Counted from the first letter of the stretch, positions 42,984 to 52,095 are shown. The stretch is 64,000 nucleotides of DNA from Streptomyces sp. PTY087I2 (GCF_001687325.1 NZ_LZRD01000008.1:62001-126000); one strand, 5' to 3'. Notes: generated by a model from the sequence alone, not told the origin. Translations and numbers: made by a program.

Positions 42984-43475
42984 AGAGGTTCTTCGGACCG
43001 GTGAAGATGGCCGAGCCCCGGGTCTCCGATGCCGAACAGGAGCTGTTCGGCGGCCCGTTGCGCTACGACATGGGCTGGTCCCACCACGAGCACGCCGGCC
43101 TGGACCTGACCATGATGTCGGCGCTGCGCTCCATGCCCGCGCTCGTCGGGTCCACCTTGCGCATGGCCTGGCAGGCCGACCGGCGCGCGCTTCTGGCCGT
43201 GGCGGTCAGCGAGATCGGCCAGGGCGTCGCGGCGGCCGTCGGCCTGCTCGCGGTCAACGCCGTCATGCACGCGCTGCTGGCCGGAACCGGCAGCGCCGAG
43301 CAGCGGCTGCACGCGCTGTTGCCCGGCCTGCTGGCCGCCGCCGCGATCGGGGTCGTCAACTCGGCCCTCTCCGCCTGGTCCACCTCCCGCGCGGGCCGCC
43401 TGGAGCCGAAGGTCGAGCGGATCGCCACCACCCCGTACCTGGCCGCCGCCTCCGGTGTGGAGATGGAGGCCATGC
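42980..43475 (+). pseudogene. ABC exporter (TMD-NBD type), truncated N-terminal fragment
   Basis: The GTG has GGGAGG 6 bases upstream. The first about 165 residues are the start of an exporter half-transporter: a cytoplasmic lead, then helices ALLAVAVSEIGQGVAAAVGL and LLPGLLAAAAIGVVNSALSA, then the loop TSRAGRLEPKVERI. After GVEMEAM the sequence stops matching the family and runs in frame into tyrosine recombinase residues, so the ORF continues to 43744 as a chimera. The missing part includes most of the membrane domain and almost the whole ATPase; a matching C-terminal scrap lies at 52096. The end point at 43475 is approximate. Confidence 0.75.
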
Positions 43476-44357
43476 CTGCGCGATCACACGACGGAGGTGG
43501 AGTTCCAAGGTTTCGCAGCGAGGCGACGGCGAACGCCGTGATGACCGGCGTATGCGAGTTCTTGAGGTTCGGTAGTCGGCAGGGCTGGGTGCCGGTCGAG
43601 GTAGCGGCCATGCTGACGGAGCTGCGGTATCTGGCGTACTTGCCCTCCGGGTTCGATTCAGGAGAACGGGGGGCAGTTCCGGAACATACGGGCACGGATG
43701 TTGAAGTACGCCACGGCGGTGGAAGGCCCGCAGTGGCTGTCTGATCAGCAGATCGAGAGTCTGAGGGCGGCCGCAGTTCGGGGCCGGGACCGATTCTTGG
43801 TGTCGCTGCTGGCCTGCACCGGGATGCGTATCGGAGAGGCGCTGGGGCTGCGCAGTCAGGACATGCATCTGCTCTCGAGCTCCGCGATGCTGGGTTGTCA
43901 GGTGGCGGGCCCGCACGTTCATGTGCGGCACAGACTCAACGCAAATGGGGCGCTGGCCAAGTCGCGGGTCTCTCGGTGGATCCCTGTGACCGAGGACTTG
44001 ATCGACGAGTACGCGGAGTATCTGCATGAGCGGGCCGCGCAGTTGCCGGGCGAGGCGGACAGCGACAGCGTGTTCGTGAATCTGTATGCGGGTCGGCGGG
44101 GCCATCCGATGACCTATGTGACGGCGAAGGACATGTTCGATCGGCTCGCGGCGAGGGTGGGGTTCGAGGCCCGCCCGCACATGTTGCGGCATTCTGCAGC
44201 GACCCGCTGGATCCGTGCGGGAGTCGAGCGTGATGTGGTGCAGCGGCTCCTCGGTCATGCCTCGGCATCGTCGTTGGATGTGTATCTGCACGCCGACGAT
44301 GACGAGCTGCGGGAAGCCGTTGTCCAGGTCGCGGCTGGACGGGAGATCCAGGCATGA
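43476..44357 (+). pseudogene. Tyrosine recombinase (Tn554 TnpA-like), 5'-truncated and frameshifted
   Basis: The catalytic domain is intact: Arg in CTGMRIGEALGLR, HMLRHSAATRW, LLGHAS and Tyr in LDVYLHAD. Upstream, the end of the core-binding domain (SEATANAVMTGVCEFLRFG) is read in a different frame. The break falls at about 43669 in a run of six G; with five G the two halves would join as GERGQFRNIRARML. The first 80 or so residues are missing, lost at the junction with the exporter fragment. The gene overlaps the next recombinase by 4 bases, as in intact Tn554-like modules. It is probably inactive. Confidence 0.75.
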
Positions 44358-46872
44358 CGCTGGCTGTCGCACCAGAGCCGGACGCAACTGGTCCGGAGGG
44401 AATCGATCTGCAGAGGTGGAGCAACTGGCTAGGCGCCGCTGTCGAGGACGGCTGGCGGCCGGGTGAGTGGGACGGGCAAACGTTGTTGTTCACCGGGGAC
44501 GTGGACAACCCGCGCACCCGAGCCCATTCCTGCCGAACCGCGGCCTGCTCCACCGTGGTGCACACCCAGAGCTTCTGCGCCAAGTGCACCAAGCTGATGA
44601 GCACTACCGGGCGCTCAGCTGATGAGTTCGCCGCGAGCCATACTCCTGCGCGTCTGGCGGCCGCCAGCGGCCAGGACCCTGCTCGCTGTGCAGTTGAGCG
44701 GGCAGAGCTGCGCTGCGGCAATCCGGCCTCCGCGCGGGGACTGTGTATCGATCACTATCGAGGTCGGCGCGAGCACTCCGGGCAGCGGAGCGTCGTGACC
44801 TCGGAACTTGTGGCGTGGGCGGCGTCGCCGAGCGTCGTCATCGAGGTCGAGGTGCCTGAGTGTGCGGTGCCCGGGTGTGTCGGCGCTGTGGTGCCGCGGC
44901 AGATTGTCTGCGCATACCATCACCGGGCTCGAACTGCCGCTGCATACCGTGGGGAGGCCGGGCCTGACGCGGCCTCCTGGGCTGGAGAGCAGATTCCGTT
45001 CTTGCTGCAGCATCAGTTCTCACTGCGCCGGCTGGGCGAGTTGATGCGCTTGGAGTTCCTCTACGCACTGCAGCAGCGGGATGCGCGTGGCGCGAAGCTG
45101 GACACACAGTGCGTACGCCACATGGTGCGTCACTTCGCCGGGCTACCGAGCCTGCTACTCATTGCCGCGCGGACGCCTTGCTGATGGTGGAACGGGCATC
45201 GAACAACACCCGCGCACACGTCAAGGAGTTCTTCCGGCACGCCCGAGCCGGCTACGAGCAAGCCCTGGGGCACGGCCCGCGAGACGGCGAGGTCTGGGAC
45301 GCAGTGAGCGCCAGGCTGGCGTCGCCCTACAGCCGTTCCGGCGTTCGCTACAACCAGGGCACGATCGACTTCACGAAGATCGCCCAGCCTTGGCTGCGTC
45401 ATGCGGCGCTGGAGTGAGCTCGAGCCACGGAGCCCCACACGGCCAAACTGCGTCGTACTCTCGACGCCTGTCGATACGCCTCGGTGGCGCTGCAGTCCCG
45501 CCGTGGCGGTGGTCATGATCCGAGTGGCCTTGCGTTCGCCGACATGGACGCGGTGGTGGACGCGTTCAGGGATCTCCGCAAGCCGGACGGCGAACGCTAC
45601 GCGTTCACAGTTCGCCGTGACCTGCTGACGAAGTTCTTCCAACTGTTGGACTTCGGACGCAAAGCCGGGCTGCTCGAGGAGCTGGCCGGCGGATTCGCGC
45701 GTCACCAGTCCCACATGATCCCCGTCGAAGAACGCGATGACGACGAGGCAGGCAAGGCCATCCCTGAGAACGTCATCGCCCAGCTCGACGCACAAGTCCG
45801 CACGCTCGGCGTCGACTTTCCCTACGGCCAGATGACACCGGACGACGTGCAGTTGATGTTCCAGACCGCATACGTGGTCCTCCGCGACACCGGACGCCGT
45901 CCCATCGAGGTCTGCTCGCTGAAGACCAACTACTTGGAGATCGACGGCGACAACGTCACGCTGATCTGGGACAACCACAAGAAGAAGCGCTACAAGCGCC
46001 GCCTGCCGATCACCACCAGCACCGCAGGCGCGATTCAGCACTGGATGCGACGCCGCGACCAGATGGTTCTACCGCCGAAAAGCCGCGCCTACCTGTTCCC
46101 TTCGATCTCCGCCGACACCGGCATCCCCCACCTGATCCCCGGAAACCTGGCCCGAGCCATCCGCGCGTGGGCAGACGCCTTGCCGGCACTCCACTCCGGG
46201 AATCTCGATCGCGACGGTGCCCCGCTCCCGTTCGACACGGAGACCATCTTTCCGTACGCGTTCCGGCACTCGTACGCCCAACGTCACGCCGACGCCGGGG
46301 TGCGCCCCGACGTGCTGCGCGATCTGATGGACCACCGATCCGTGGACACCACCATGGGCTACTACAAGGTCTCCCTGGAACGGAAGCGCGACGCCGTGGC
46401 CACCATGCGCCTGCAGGTGGTCGACCGCTCCGGCCAGCCCGAGCCCATGGCTTCAACGACCGCCTACGAGGCGCGCTCCGTTGCGGTGCCCTACGGCAAC
46501 TGCACCGAACCGACCAATATCAAGGCAGGTGGCAAGAGCTGCCCGCTGCGCTTCCAGTGTGCGGGCTGCGGCTTCTATCGCCCGGACCCCTCCTATCTGC
46601 CGGCCGTCGAAGAGCAGCTGCACCAGCTGCGGACCGACCGCGAGACCGCCCTCGCGATGGACGCGGCCGACTTCGTCACCCGCAACCTCACCGATCAGAT
46701 CGACGCCTACACCGAGGGTGCCGAGAAGATGCACAAGCGACTCGCCGAACTCCCCGCCGAGCAAAGGGTCGAGATTGAGGAAGCGGGTCGGATCCTCCGC
46801 AAAGCCCTCGCCTCCGACAGCCACACGATGCTTCCCCTCACTGTCATCAACCGTGACCAGGGGGCTTCATGA
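44354..46872 (+). pseudogene. Large tyrosine recombinase (Tn554 TnpB-like), broken by a frameshift and a nonsense codon
   Basis: The N-terminal part (frame from 44354) has three zinc-ribbon-like Cys/His clusters, such as CRTAAC, FCAKC, CIDHY and CAYHHR. Homology to the family breaks at about 45165-45175, where the frame shifts before ADALLMVERASNN. It then runs to a TGA at 45415-45417 that replaces an expected Trp (ALE-stop-ARATEPHT). The rest, to 46872, reads openly in the same frame and holds the catalytic Arg (GRRPIEV), the AFRHSYAQRH box and Tyr in MGYYKV. Intact, it would have about 840 residues. Confidence 0.8.
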
Positions 46873-47435
46873 CCAGTTCACGAACGCCCGGGCAGGTACT
46901 ACAGGAGGCCCGCCGCAAAGACAGCCGTGACAAACGTGCGCGGGTGCTGCACACCCTCGATGACCTCCTGGTCCGAGGTGAGGCGGTCACCTTCACCGCG
47001 GTCGCCAAGGCGGCCCGCGTCTCCACTTGGCTCGTCTACGCGCCCGGCGTCCGCGAGCACATCGAAGCCGCCCGAGTCCAGCAGGCCAGCACCACGACCA
47101 GCAGCGGCGGGACACGACCAGCGGGCAGCACCAAGAGCACACGCACCGACCGAGAAGTGCTGCGTGCCGACAACCAACGGCTCCGTGCCCAAGTCAGCGA
47201 TCTCAAGGAAGCCCTGCACCGCCAGCTCGGCCGACAGCTCGACCAGCTACAAACCACCGATCTCACGGAGCGGATCGGTGAACTGACGGCACAGAACCAA
47301 GAGTTGAACAACCACGTGACGCGGCTTCAGCACGAGAAACAACAACTCGAGCGAACACTCACCGAAGTCAACGATGACCTCGCTGCCGCCCGGGCGAGTC
47401 TCCGACGCATGATCCGCACCGAAAATTCCAGGTAG
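46869..47435 (+). CDS. DUF6262/TnpC-like accessory protein of the transposon
   Basis: This 188-residue protein has an N-terminal helical DNA-binding-like part (FTAVAKAARVSTWLVYAPGV) and a C-terminal coiled coil (about residues 95-180, rich in Leu/Gln/Glu heptads such as ELTAQNQELNNHVTRLQHE). This is the build of the third gene of Tn554-like modules, where TnpC influences transposition efficiency and orientation. It overlaps the large recombinase by 4 bases and appears intact. Confidence 0.8.
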   Translation: MTSSRTPGQVLQEARRKDSRDKRARVLHTLDDLLVRGEAVTFTAVAKAARVSTWLVYAPGVREHIEAARVQQASTTTSSGGTRPAGSTKSTRTDREVLRADNQRLRAQVSDLKEALHRQLGRQLDQLQTTDLTERIGELTAQNQELNNHVTRLQHEKQQLERTLTEVNDDLAAARASLRRMIRTENSR

Positions 47436-47455
47436 CCGGCCTGCGCGCCCATCGC

Positions 47456-47492
47456 GCCTGTGGTGTCCCGCCCGGGGCAGGACACCACAGGC
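47456..47492. terminator. Stem-loop terminator at the end of the recombinase module
   Basis: GCCTGTGGTGTCC pairs perfectly over 13 bases with GGACACCACAGGC across an 11-base loop. It stands between the convergent DUF6262 and cupin genes and can stop both. Confidence 0.85.
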
Positions 47493-47534
47493 ATCGGCGC
47501 ACGTGGCCAGCCGGCCACAGCGCCTTGACGGAAG

Positions 47535-48470
47535 TCACCTACCGAAGGTGACGCCGTGCCGAGTCGAGTCCGCGATAAGTTTCTGCGCTGCCTCTCGAGC
47601 AAGGGTGCTGGTGTCCAACTTGGCGGTCTCCTCGGAGATTCGGCTCAGCGTGCTGCGGATCTGCCGTGCCGCCACGTCTGTGTCCAGCGAAACAAAGCCA
47701 GCGCCTTCAGCTGCGGCGATCTCTCGGATCACTTGATCCAGCCGATCCGTGATGCGGAAGGAGCGGAATTCGAAGGCGATGTGCATCGAGGACGTGTCCT
47801 GGCTCTTCGCCGAGTGCGCGGTGCCGGCCTCCAGGAACATCACATCACCGGATGTGAGAGTCACGTTCTCTGGATTGTCCAAGGTATCCGCCGGAGCGGG
47901 TCCTCCGCGCCATGAGTCCCCTTCGGGCACCCCTTGGAGTACCCAATCCTTGGTGCCATGCAACTGGACTGCGAAGATGTGGAATTCATCCCGGTGAACT
48001 ACTAGCGCCTTGGCATGCGGGGGCGTGAAGAAGACGTCCGCCTTGACTTGGGTTCCGGTGAGCGCGGCAAGTTCGTTGATCATGTCGCGGACCGGTGGGT
48101 GCCACTCCTCTAACGACTTCAGGATGATGGTCGATCCTTCATGGAATTGCTTCACCACCAGGCCCGCGTCCGCATAGAGCGACTGCTCAGCGAAGGCAAC
48201 CCGCCGCGTCTGGGTGAACTCTCTGGGGGAAACCTGTTTTCCGTCTCGTACGAGACCTATGTAGGGGTACCTAAGCAGCCCTCCGTTGAGGGATGTTTCC
48301 AACTGAGCTACCCCGAAGGTCTCTCGTGCGACGTGTGACGCTGAGAAGAGTCGGGGAATCGGCCCCGCTGCGTCGACAGCATCATCTCCGAAGAGAGGCA
48401 GGGCTCGTGCGAGCACCTTCAAATCCGCTGTGCGGCGCTCTGCCTCGCGTACCGCCTGTTCTCCGTTCAT
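47535..48470 (-). CDS. JmjC/cupin-type (ROXA-like) 2-oxoglutarate-dependent oxygenase
   Basis: This 311-residue cupin_4/JmjC-like protein has the iron triad candidates His and Asp in VHRDEFHIF and His in EAGTAHSA, with the strand AVQLHGTKDWVLQG typical of the ribosomal oxygenase family. Such enzymes hydroxylate amino acid side chains in peptides or proteins. The ATG has GGAGGGAG upstream and overlaps the acetyltransferase stop by 4 bases. As the last gene of the peptide operon, it is a candidate peptide hydroxylase. Confidence 0.75.
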   Translation of the reverse strand: MNGEQAVREAERRTADLKVLARALPLFGDDAVDAAGPIPRLFSASHVARETFGVAQLETSLNGGLLRYPYIGLVRDGKQVSPREFTQTRRVAFAEQSLYADAGLVVKQFHEGSTIILKSLEEWHPPVRDMINELAALTGTQVKADVFFTPPHAKALVVHRDEFHIFAVQLHGTKDWVLQGVPEGDSWRGGPAPADTLDNPENVTLTSGDVMFLEAGTAHSAKSQDTSSMHIAFEFRSFRITDRLDQVIREIAAAEGAGFVSLDTDVAARQIRSTLSRISEETAKLDTSTLAREAAQKLIADSTRHGVTFGR

Positions 48471-49000
48471 CGCTCTCCCTCCACCTCGCCGGAGTCTTTG
48501 AGATTCCAGGTCATGACGATGCGTTTCTCCAGCATGCCCACACTGCGAAAGAGGCTGCGCTTTTCGTCCTCGCTGCCAAGGATCTGGATCTCTACGGCTC
48601 TTGCTCCGTGGCCGGCCGCGTCTTGCGCGCAGGCATGCAGCAGCCCCCTTCCGAACCCCCGCCCTTGATGCTCGGCGAATATTTCCATGTTCAGGATGAA
48701 GGCCGTGGTGTTTCCAGCGCTGCGCCTGATCGCATACCAAAGGTTCCCGACACGCTCCCCCGACGGGTCTTCGACCGCGTGCAAGTAATTGTCGGCCGTG
48801 GATGCTCCCTGGGGCAGTAGCTTCGCAAAGTCGGTGCGCGCCCGCTCCATTGCTTCGCCCTGCGTGAACGTTCCAGCTGCCACGTTCCGTTGCGCATAGT
48901 CAGCTATGACATACGGCTCATACTCTGCGTACTCCGCCTCGGTCATGAGGCGAAGACGAACGAGTTCCTGTCGCATCGCTTCCTTCATCGACAACATCAT
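48467..49000 (-). CDS. GNAT-family N-acetyltransferase
   Basis: This 177-residue protein has the acetyl-CoA loop HQGRGFGRGLL and the following strand VEIQILGSEDEKRSLFRSVGM. It would acetylate an amine, possibly the N-terminus or a side chain of the operon peptide, or give self-protection. Its ATG overlaps the MFS stop by 4 bases, and there is no strong ribosome site, so translation depends on coupling. Confidence 0.8.
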   Translation of the reverse strand: MMLSMKEAMRQELVRLRLMTEAEYAEYEPYVIADYAQRNVAAGTFTQGEAMERARTDFAKLLPQGASTADNYLHAVEDPSGERVGNLWYAIRRSAGNTTAFILNMEIFAEHQGRGFGRGLLHACAQDAAGHGARAVEIQILGSEDEKRSLFRSVGMLEKRIVMTWNLKDSGEVEGER

Positions 49001-50256
49001 TTTGTGGGCTTCACAGGCGCTACAGGAGATGGCCGGTCCGGCACTCGGCGCTCAAGCGACCGCACGCTCCTGCTCGATACAGAAGCGAGAGTGGACGCCA
49101 CAATAATGGCACTGGCGCAGAGCAGGATCTCCTCGCCACCAAACGCCATCGCCAAGGGGCCCGCCAGCAGTTGACCGAACGGAACCGCGGCTGTGGCACC
49201 GAGTAGCTGGTAGGAAAAGACGCGGGCCAGCCGATCGCTCGGGATGTTTTCCTGCATCGCTGTACTACCGGCGACACCAATCTGCTCCATGGCCATTCCG
49301 ACCAGGAGCGCGATGGGCAGAAGGTAGGCAAGTTCAGGGGAAATCGCCAGGCCCAACGGCAAAAGAGCACTCAGACCGGTCATCACCACCCCGAAGGCCA
49401 AAGCCTTACGGGGCTGCCATTTCAACGCCAGGTAGCCACCCGCGATGGTGCCGAGCGCCTGCGTGGCCAACACAAACCCCCATTCACGCTTGCCGATGGA
49501 TTCGTCGGCGATGGTCGGGCCAAGAACCTGGATGCTGCCAGCCCAGACCACCTGCCAGACGGTGGACTGGAGGACCACAATCCACAGCCATCGATGTGAG
49601 ATGAACTCCGACCAGCCCTGCTTCAAGTCGGTAAGCACCGAGCGCTTACCCGCAGCCTTCGGGACTTCCGACACACGAACCCTGCTGAAGATCGCTCCAG
49701 CCAGGGCGAAGGTCAGTGCGTCGACGACGATGCCCCACGGAGGTCCTGCGACGGCGGCGATGATTCCGCCGGCAGCCGCCCCGATCACCAAGGCGCTGTT
49801 GGTGAACATCCGGAAGATGGCGTTGGCTTGCCGCAGGAGGCTGACAGGAACCGTCTGTGACACCAACGCAGATGTTGCGGGAACAGAGACGGCCGCGAAG
49901 ATTCCGTTGAGCGCTGACATCAGCATGAGAAACGGCAAAGACGTCACGCCGGCCAGCAGTCCTACCCCGACCGCCAGCTGCGTCGCGGCCGCGGCATAGG
50001 AGGAGCCTTGCAGCAGCAGAGCTCTTCGTACCCTGTCCGCCAAGACTCCGCCCAAGAGCATCATCGCGGCATTCGCCAAAGAGCGCGCCCCGACCACCAG
50101 CCCTAGCTTGGTAGGGGACCCCGTAATGTCAAGGACTGCGAACGCGAGGGCAATGGGCGCTATTCCGTTGCCGATCGTGGTGATGCCCCGACCGATCGCC
50201 ATGCTCCGGAAGTTGGGATGACTGAGTGGACCTTCCGTATCGTTCGATTCAGCCAT
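48997..50256 (-). CDS. MFS transporter (12-helix, enterobactin-exporter-like)
   Basis: This 419-residue membrane protein of the MFS_3/DHA3 type has the first helix region GIAPIALAFAVLDITGSPTKLGLV and the loop GGVLADRVRRALLL. It is likely the exporter of the operon product. AGGAAG precedes the ATG within a duplicated GCAGGAA stretch. It starts 36 bases after the SagB-type gene. Confidence 0.85.
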   Translation of the reverse strand: MAESNDTEGPLSHPNFRSMAIGRGITTIGNGIAPIALAFAVLDITGSPTKLGLVVGARSLANAAMMLLGGVLADRVRRALLLQGSSYAAAATQLAVGVGLLAGVTSLPFLMLMSALNGIFAAVSVPATSALVSQTVPVSLLRQANAIFRMFTNSALVIGAAAGGIIAAVAGPPWGIVVDALTFALAGAIFSRVRVSEVPKAAGKRSVLTDLKQGWSEFISHRWLWIVVLQSTVWQVVWAGSIQVLGPTIADESIGKREWGFVLATQALGTIAGGYLALKWQPRKALAFGVVMTGLSALLPLGLAISPELAYLLPIALLVGMAMEQIGVAGSTAMQENIPSDRLARVFSYQLLGATAAVPFGQLLAGPLAMAFGGEEILLCASAIIVASTLASVSSRSVRSLERRVPDRPSPVAPVKPTK

Positions 50257-50292
50257 CTGCTTCCTGCTTCCTGCTCTCTGCTCTGTGCACGG

Positions 50293-51381
50293 TCAGTTGA
50301 GAAAAGGGGTTTCCGGCGAGCGGTACCGGATCGGTGAACCGTCTGGGTTGCGCTGCGGCACACCGCAACTGAAGAAGAAGGTGGGAAACTCTTCGACGCC
50401 ATCGATGCTCAGGAGATGCTCAACCTCGCTGTCGCGGAAAGCGCCGGTGAGAGCCGCTCCGAGTCCGAGGGCGGTCGCCGTCATCGAGAACACCTGGGCC
50501 ACATGGCCGACGTTTTGAAGGAGCATCTTGTAGGCCCGGGGGTGGGGATACTTCCAGGCCATGCGCTCAGGCACTGCAGTGGTGATGACTCCGAACGCAG
50601 CGGAAGTGAAGAAGCCCTGGGCATGAGTGAGATGCTCAAGTTGCTCGCGGGACACCTCAGGCTGGACGCTGACTAGGCCATGCCTGATGTTGTCGTACCG
50701 ATAGATCCCCGGCGAAACACCGTGGACATCAAGCGCGACTACATAGGCTTCGGTTTCGTGACGTGCCCCGCCGGCGGCGCTGGCGCGCAACTGGACGACA
50801 CCCATTTCTCCGGCGTCGGAGAACCGGAGCGGGGCGAACGTGTAATGCAGCAGAGTCGAGAGAGACTCGAGCGGGATCGGAGATTCGATGAAGTCCCGAT
50901 GTGTCCTTCGATCTTCCAGTACATCTTTGAAACTTGCCGTCATCTCCGCGTGAACCCGCGGGAGCAGCAGAATCTCAACTTCCGGGTCGATCGGCTTCGC
51001 GCCGCGCGGCATATCACGTTCGGCCAGTGCATCACCGTACCGCTCGCGCTCATCGGTGCCCTTACTGGCAAACGGCGCATCTCGTATGCTCTGATGGAAT
51101 TGCCAGGCCAAACCGCCCCATTCACGCCACGGTGTAGGCCAAGCAGATTCGCCGTCCCCCGCTTCTTCGAGGAATCCCAGCTCCAGCAGCTGTTTCAGGG
51201 CCCGGGAAACGGCTTCCGAATCGCCCTCGACCTCATCCAGGTTGATACCGGTCGGTGAGTCGATGAGCAGTCGCGCGATCGATCGGTGAAGCCGAATCCT
51301 GCCTTTCACCCGCGGACTTGAGAGATACACGCCGTCTCTCTTGACCTGAAACATCACCGGATCAATCGGGCGCGTCTCCAC
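50293..51381 (-). CDS. SagB-type FMN oxidoreductase (nitroreductase fold)
   Basis: This 362-residue protein has an N-terminal winged-helix-like part (SRALKQLLELGFLEE), and a C-terminal nitroreductase domain starting DVLEDRRTHRDF, with the conserved QNVGHVAQVFSMTATALGLG. SagB enzymes oxidise azolines to azoles in ribosomal peptides, normally with a YcaO cyclodehydratase; none is visible in this window. An alternative is oxidation of the single Cys of the adjacent peptide by a different route. It follows the peptide gene after a hairpin terminator. Confidence 0.8.
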   Translation of the reverse strand: METRPIDPVMFQVKRDGVYLSSPRVKGRIRLHRSIARLLIDSPTGINLDEVEGDSEAVSRALKQLLELGFLEEAGDGESAWPTPWREWGGLAWQFHQSIRDAPFASKGTDERERYGDALAERDMPRGAKPIDPEVEILLLPRVHAEMTASFKDVLEDRRTHRDFIESPIPLESLSTLLHYTFAPLRFSDAGEMGVVQLRASAAGGARHETEAYVVALDVHGVSPGIYRYDNIRHGLVSVQPEVSREQLEHLTHAQGFFTSAAFGVITTAVPERMAWKYPHPRAYKMLLQNVGHVAQVFSMTATALGLGAALTGAFRDSEVEHLLSIDGVEEFPTFFFSCGVPQRNPDGSPIRYRSPETPFLN

Positions 51382-51426
51382 CTACATCCCCTTCGTCGCC
51401 GCTGTACCGAACTTGAACGATGAGAA

Positions 51427-51460
51427 AAGTGTTGCCCCTCCGTACGGAGGGGCAACACTT
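51427..51460 (-). terminator. Perfect 17-base-arm palindrome between peptide gene and SagB
   Basis: AAGTGTTGCCCCTCCGT is followed directly by its exact reverse complement. On the minus strand the hairpin ends in TTTT, so it is an intrinsic terminator 4 bases after the peptide stop codon. Partial read-through would give much peptide message and little enzyme message, as in many precursor-peptide operons. Confidence 0.85.
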
Positions 51461-51464
51461 CGAC

Positions 51465-51548
51465 TCAGCCGACCTGGTCGAAACAGGCCAGGGCTTCGCC
51501 CTCTTCCTCGACGATCACGATGAGGTCAACAGTCTCTTCGTTCTGCAT
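51465..51548 (-). CDS. 27-residue putative RiPP precursor peptide
   Basis: This short gene has a strong GAGGAGG site 5 bases before its ATG, its own promoter (51600-51628) and a terminator right after its stop. The peptide starts MQNEETVDLIVIVEEE, a very acidic leader-like stretch, and ends GEALACFDQVG. The single Cys is residue 22, followed by Phe, Asp, Gln, Val and Gly. The first gene of an operon with an FMN oxidase, an exporter, an acetyltransferase and an oxygenase is where a precursor would be. The core may be the last 8-9 residues. I do not recognise the family. Confidence 0.7.
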   Translation of the reverse strand: MQNEETVDLIVIVEEEGEALACFDQVG

Positions 51549-51599
51549 GACGCCTCCTCTCACATCGATCGGAAAAGCACCCCGTTAGGGCGCTCCTGG

Positions 51600-51628
51600 A
51601 GATTAGCCAGACCTTGGGGCCGGCTCAA
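51600..51628 (-). promoter_or_regulatory. Promoter of the peptide operon
   Basis: On the minus strand TTGAGC (51623-51628) and TAATCT (51600-51605) are 17 bases apart, a good vegetative promoter about 50 bases before the peptide start codon. Confidence 0.65.
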
Positions 51629-52095
51629 CGTGGGCATCTCCAGCACCGAAGGAATTTGGGCGTCCGAATCAGGGCCCCGTACGACGCGCACGCTCCCAAC
51701 GCCAAGGGGTTCCGTCGAACTTTGCCGACACTTTGCGAGAATTCCCTAAACGATCGCGCCAGGTCGCCCACATCGGCCTTTTCTGGGCGCATCTATCTCG
51801 CGCGAGCGGGAGTGAACGCGACTCATGCGCCATAGGTGAGAGTCTTGGACATTTCCGGCAAAACTGTTTGCCCTGAGGCTGCAGAGGTCGCGGATCGAGT
51901 TGGCTTGAACGCGTCAGTACCCCTGGGACTCGGCATGTCATGCGTGCGATCACCCCTGGCTTGAAGTCGTGGAGACCACCAACTGCGCGTCACCAGCAGG
52001 CTCACCGAGGCACGTCCTCCATGAGGCAACATGCCTCATGTCCCTCACCGCTGAGGGCACCCCTGACCTGCTGGACCACTTGACAGCCCTAGATT
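51629..52095. other. Gene-poor right part of the island
   Basis: Between the peptide promoter and the ABC scrap I see no credible gene; the open frames here have no ribosome sites or family features. The DNA is less GC-rich than the flanks. It includes two adjacent perfect inverted repeats listed at 52021-52057 and GCATG-T-CATGC near 51934. Confidence 0.55.
52021..52057. repeat. Two adjacent inverted repeats near the right border of the island
   Basis: ATGAGGC-AACAT-GCCTCAT (52021-52039) and CCCTCA-CCGC-TGAGGG (52042-52057) are both perfect. They are 39 bases from the ABC scrap and could mark recombinase binding or an element end. Confidence 0.4.

Larger units (their letters stand above)
43476..52095. 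mobile_element. Genomic island with decayed Tn554-like module and peptide operon cargo
   Basis: The segment lies between two pieces of ABC exporter coding sequence. It holds three tandem Tn554-type genes on the plus strand and a five-gene lower-GC operon on the minus strand. I see no terminal inverted repeats or target duplication, which Tn554-type elements lack anyway. The left end is truncated, and both borders are approximate. Whether the peptide operon travelled with the recombinases or was added separately is not known. Confidence 0.55.

Noticed and set aside
43476..47435. A recombinases-in-trio (RIT) element
   Set aside because: The third gene is a coiled-coil DUF6262 protein, not a third tyrosine recombinase, so Tn554-like is the better fit.
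47535..51548. Reading the peptide operon as a classical thiazole/oxazole (TOMM) cluster
   Set aside because: The SagB-type enzyme fits, but I see no YcaO cyclodehydratase or E1-like protein anywhere in the window, and the peptide has a single Cys and no Ser after the leader.
51420..51749. A plus-strand ORF of 109 codons across the peptide gene
   Set aside because: It is antisense to the precursor, starts inside the terminator hairpin, has no ribosome site, and its composition is that of a reverse reading.
51669..51953. A 94-codon minus-strand ORF upstream of the peptide promoter
   Set aside because: No ribosome site, Arg/Pro-rich irregular composition and no recognisable motif.
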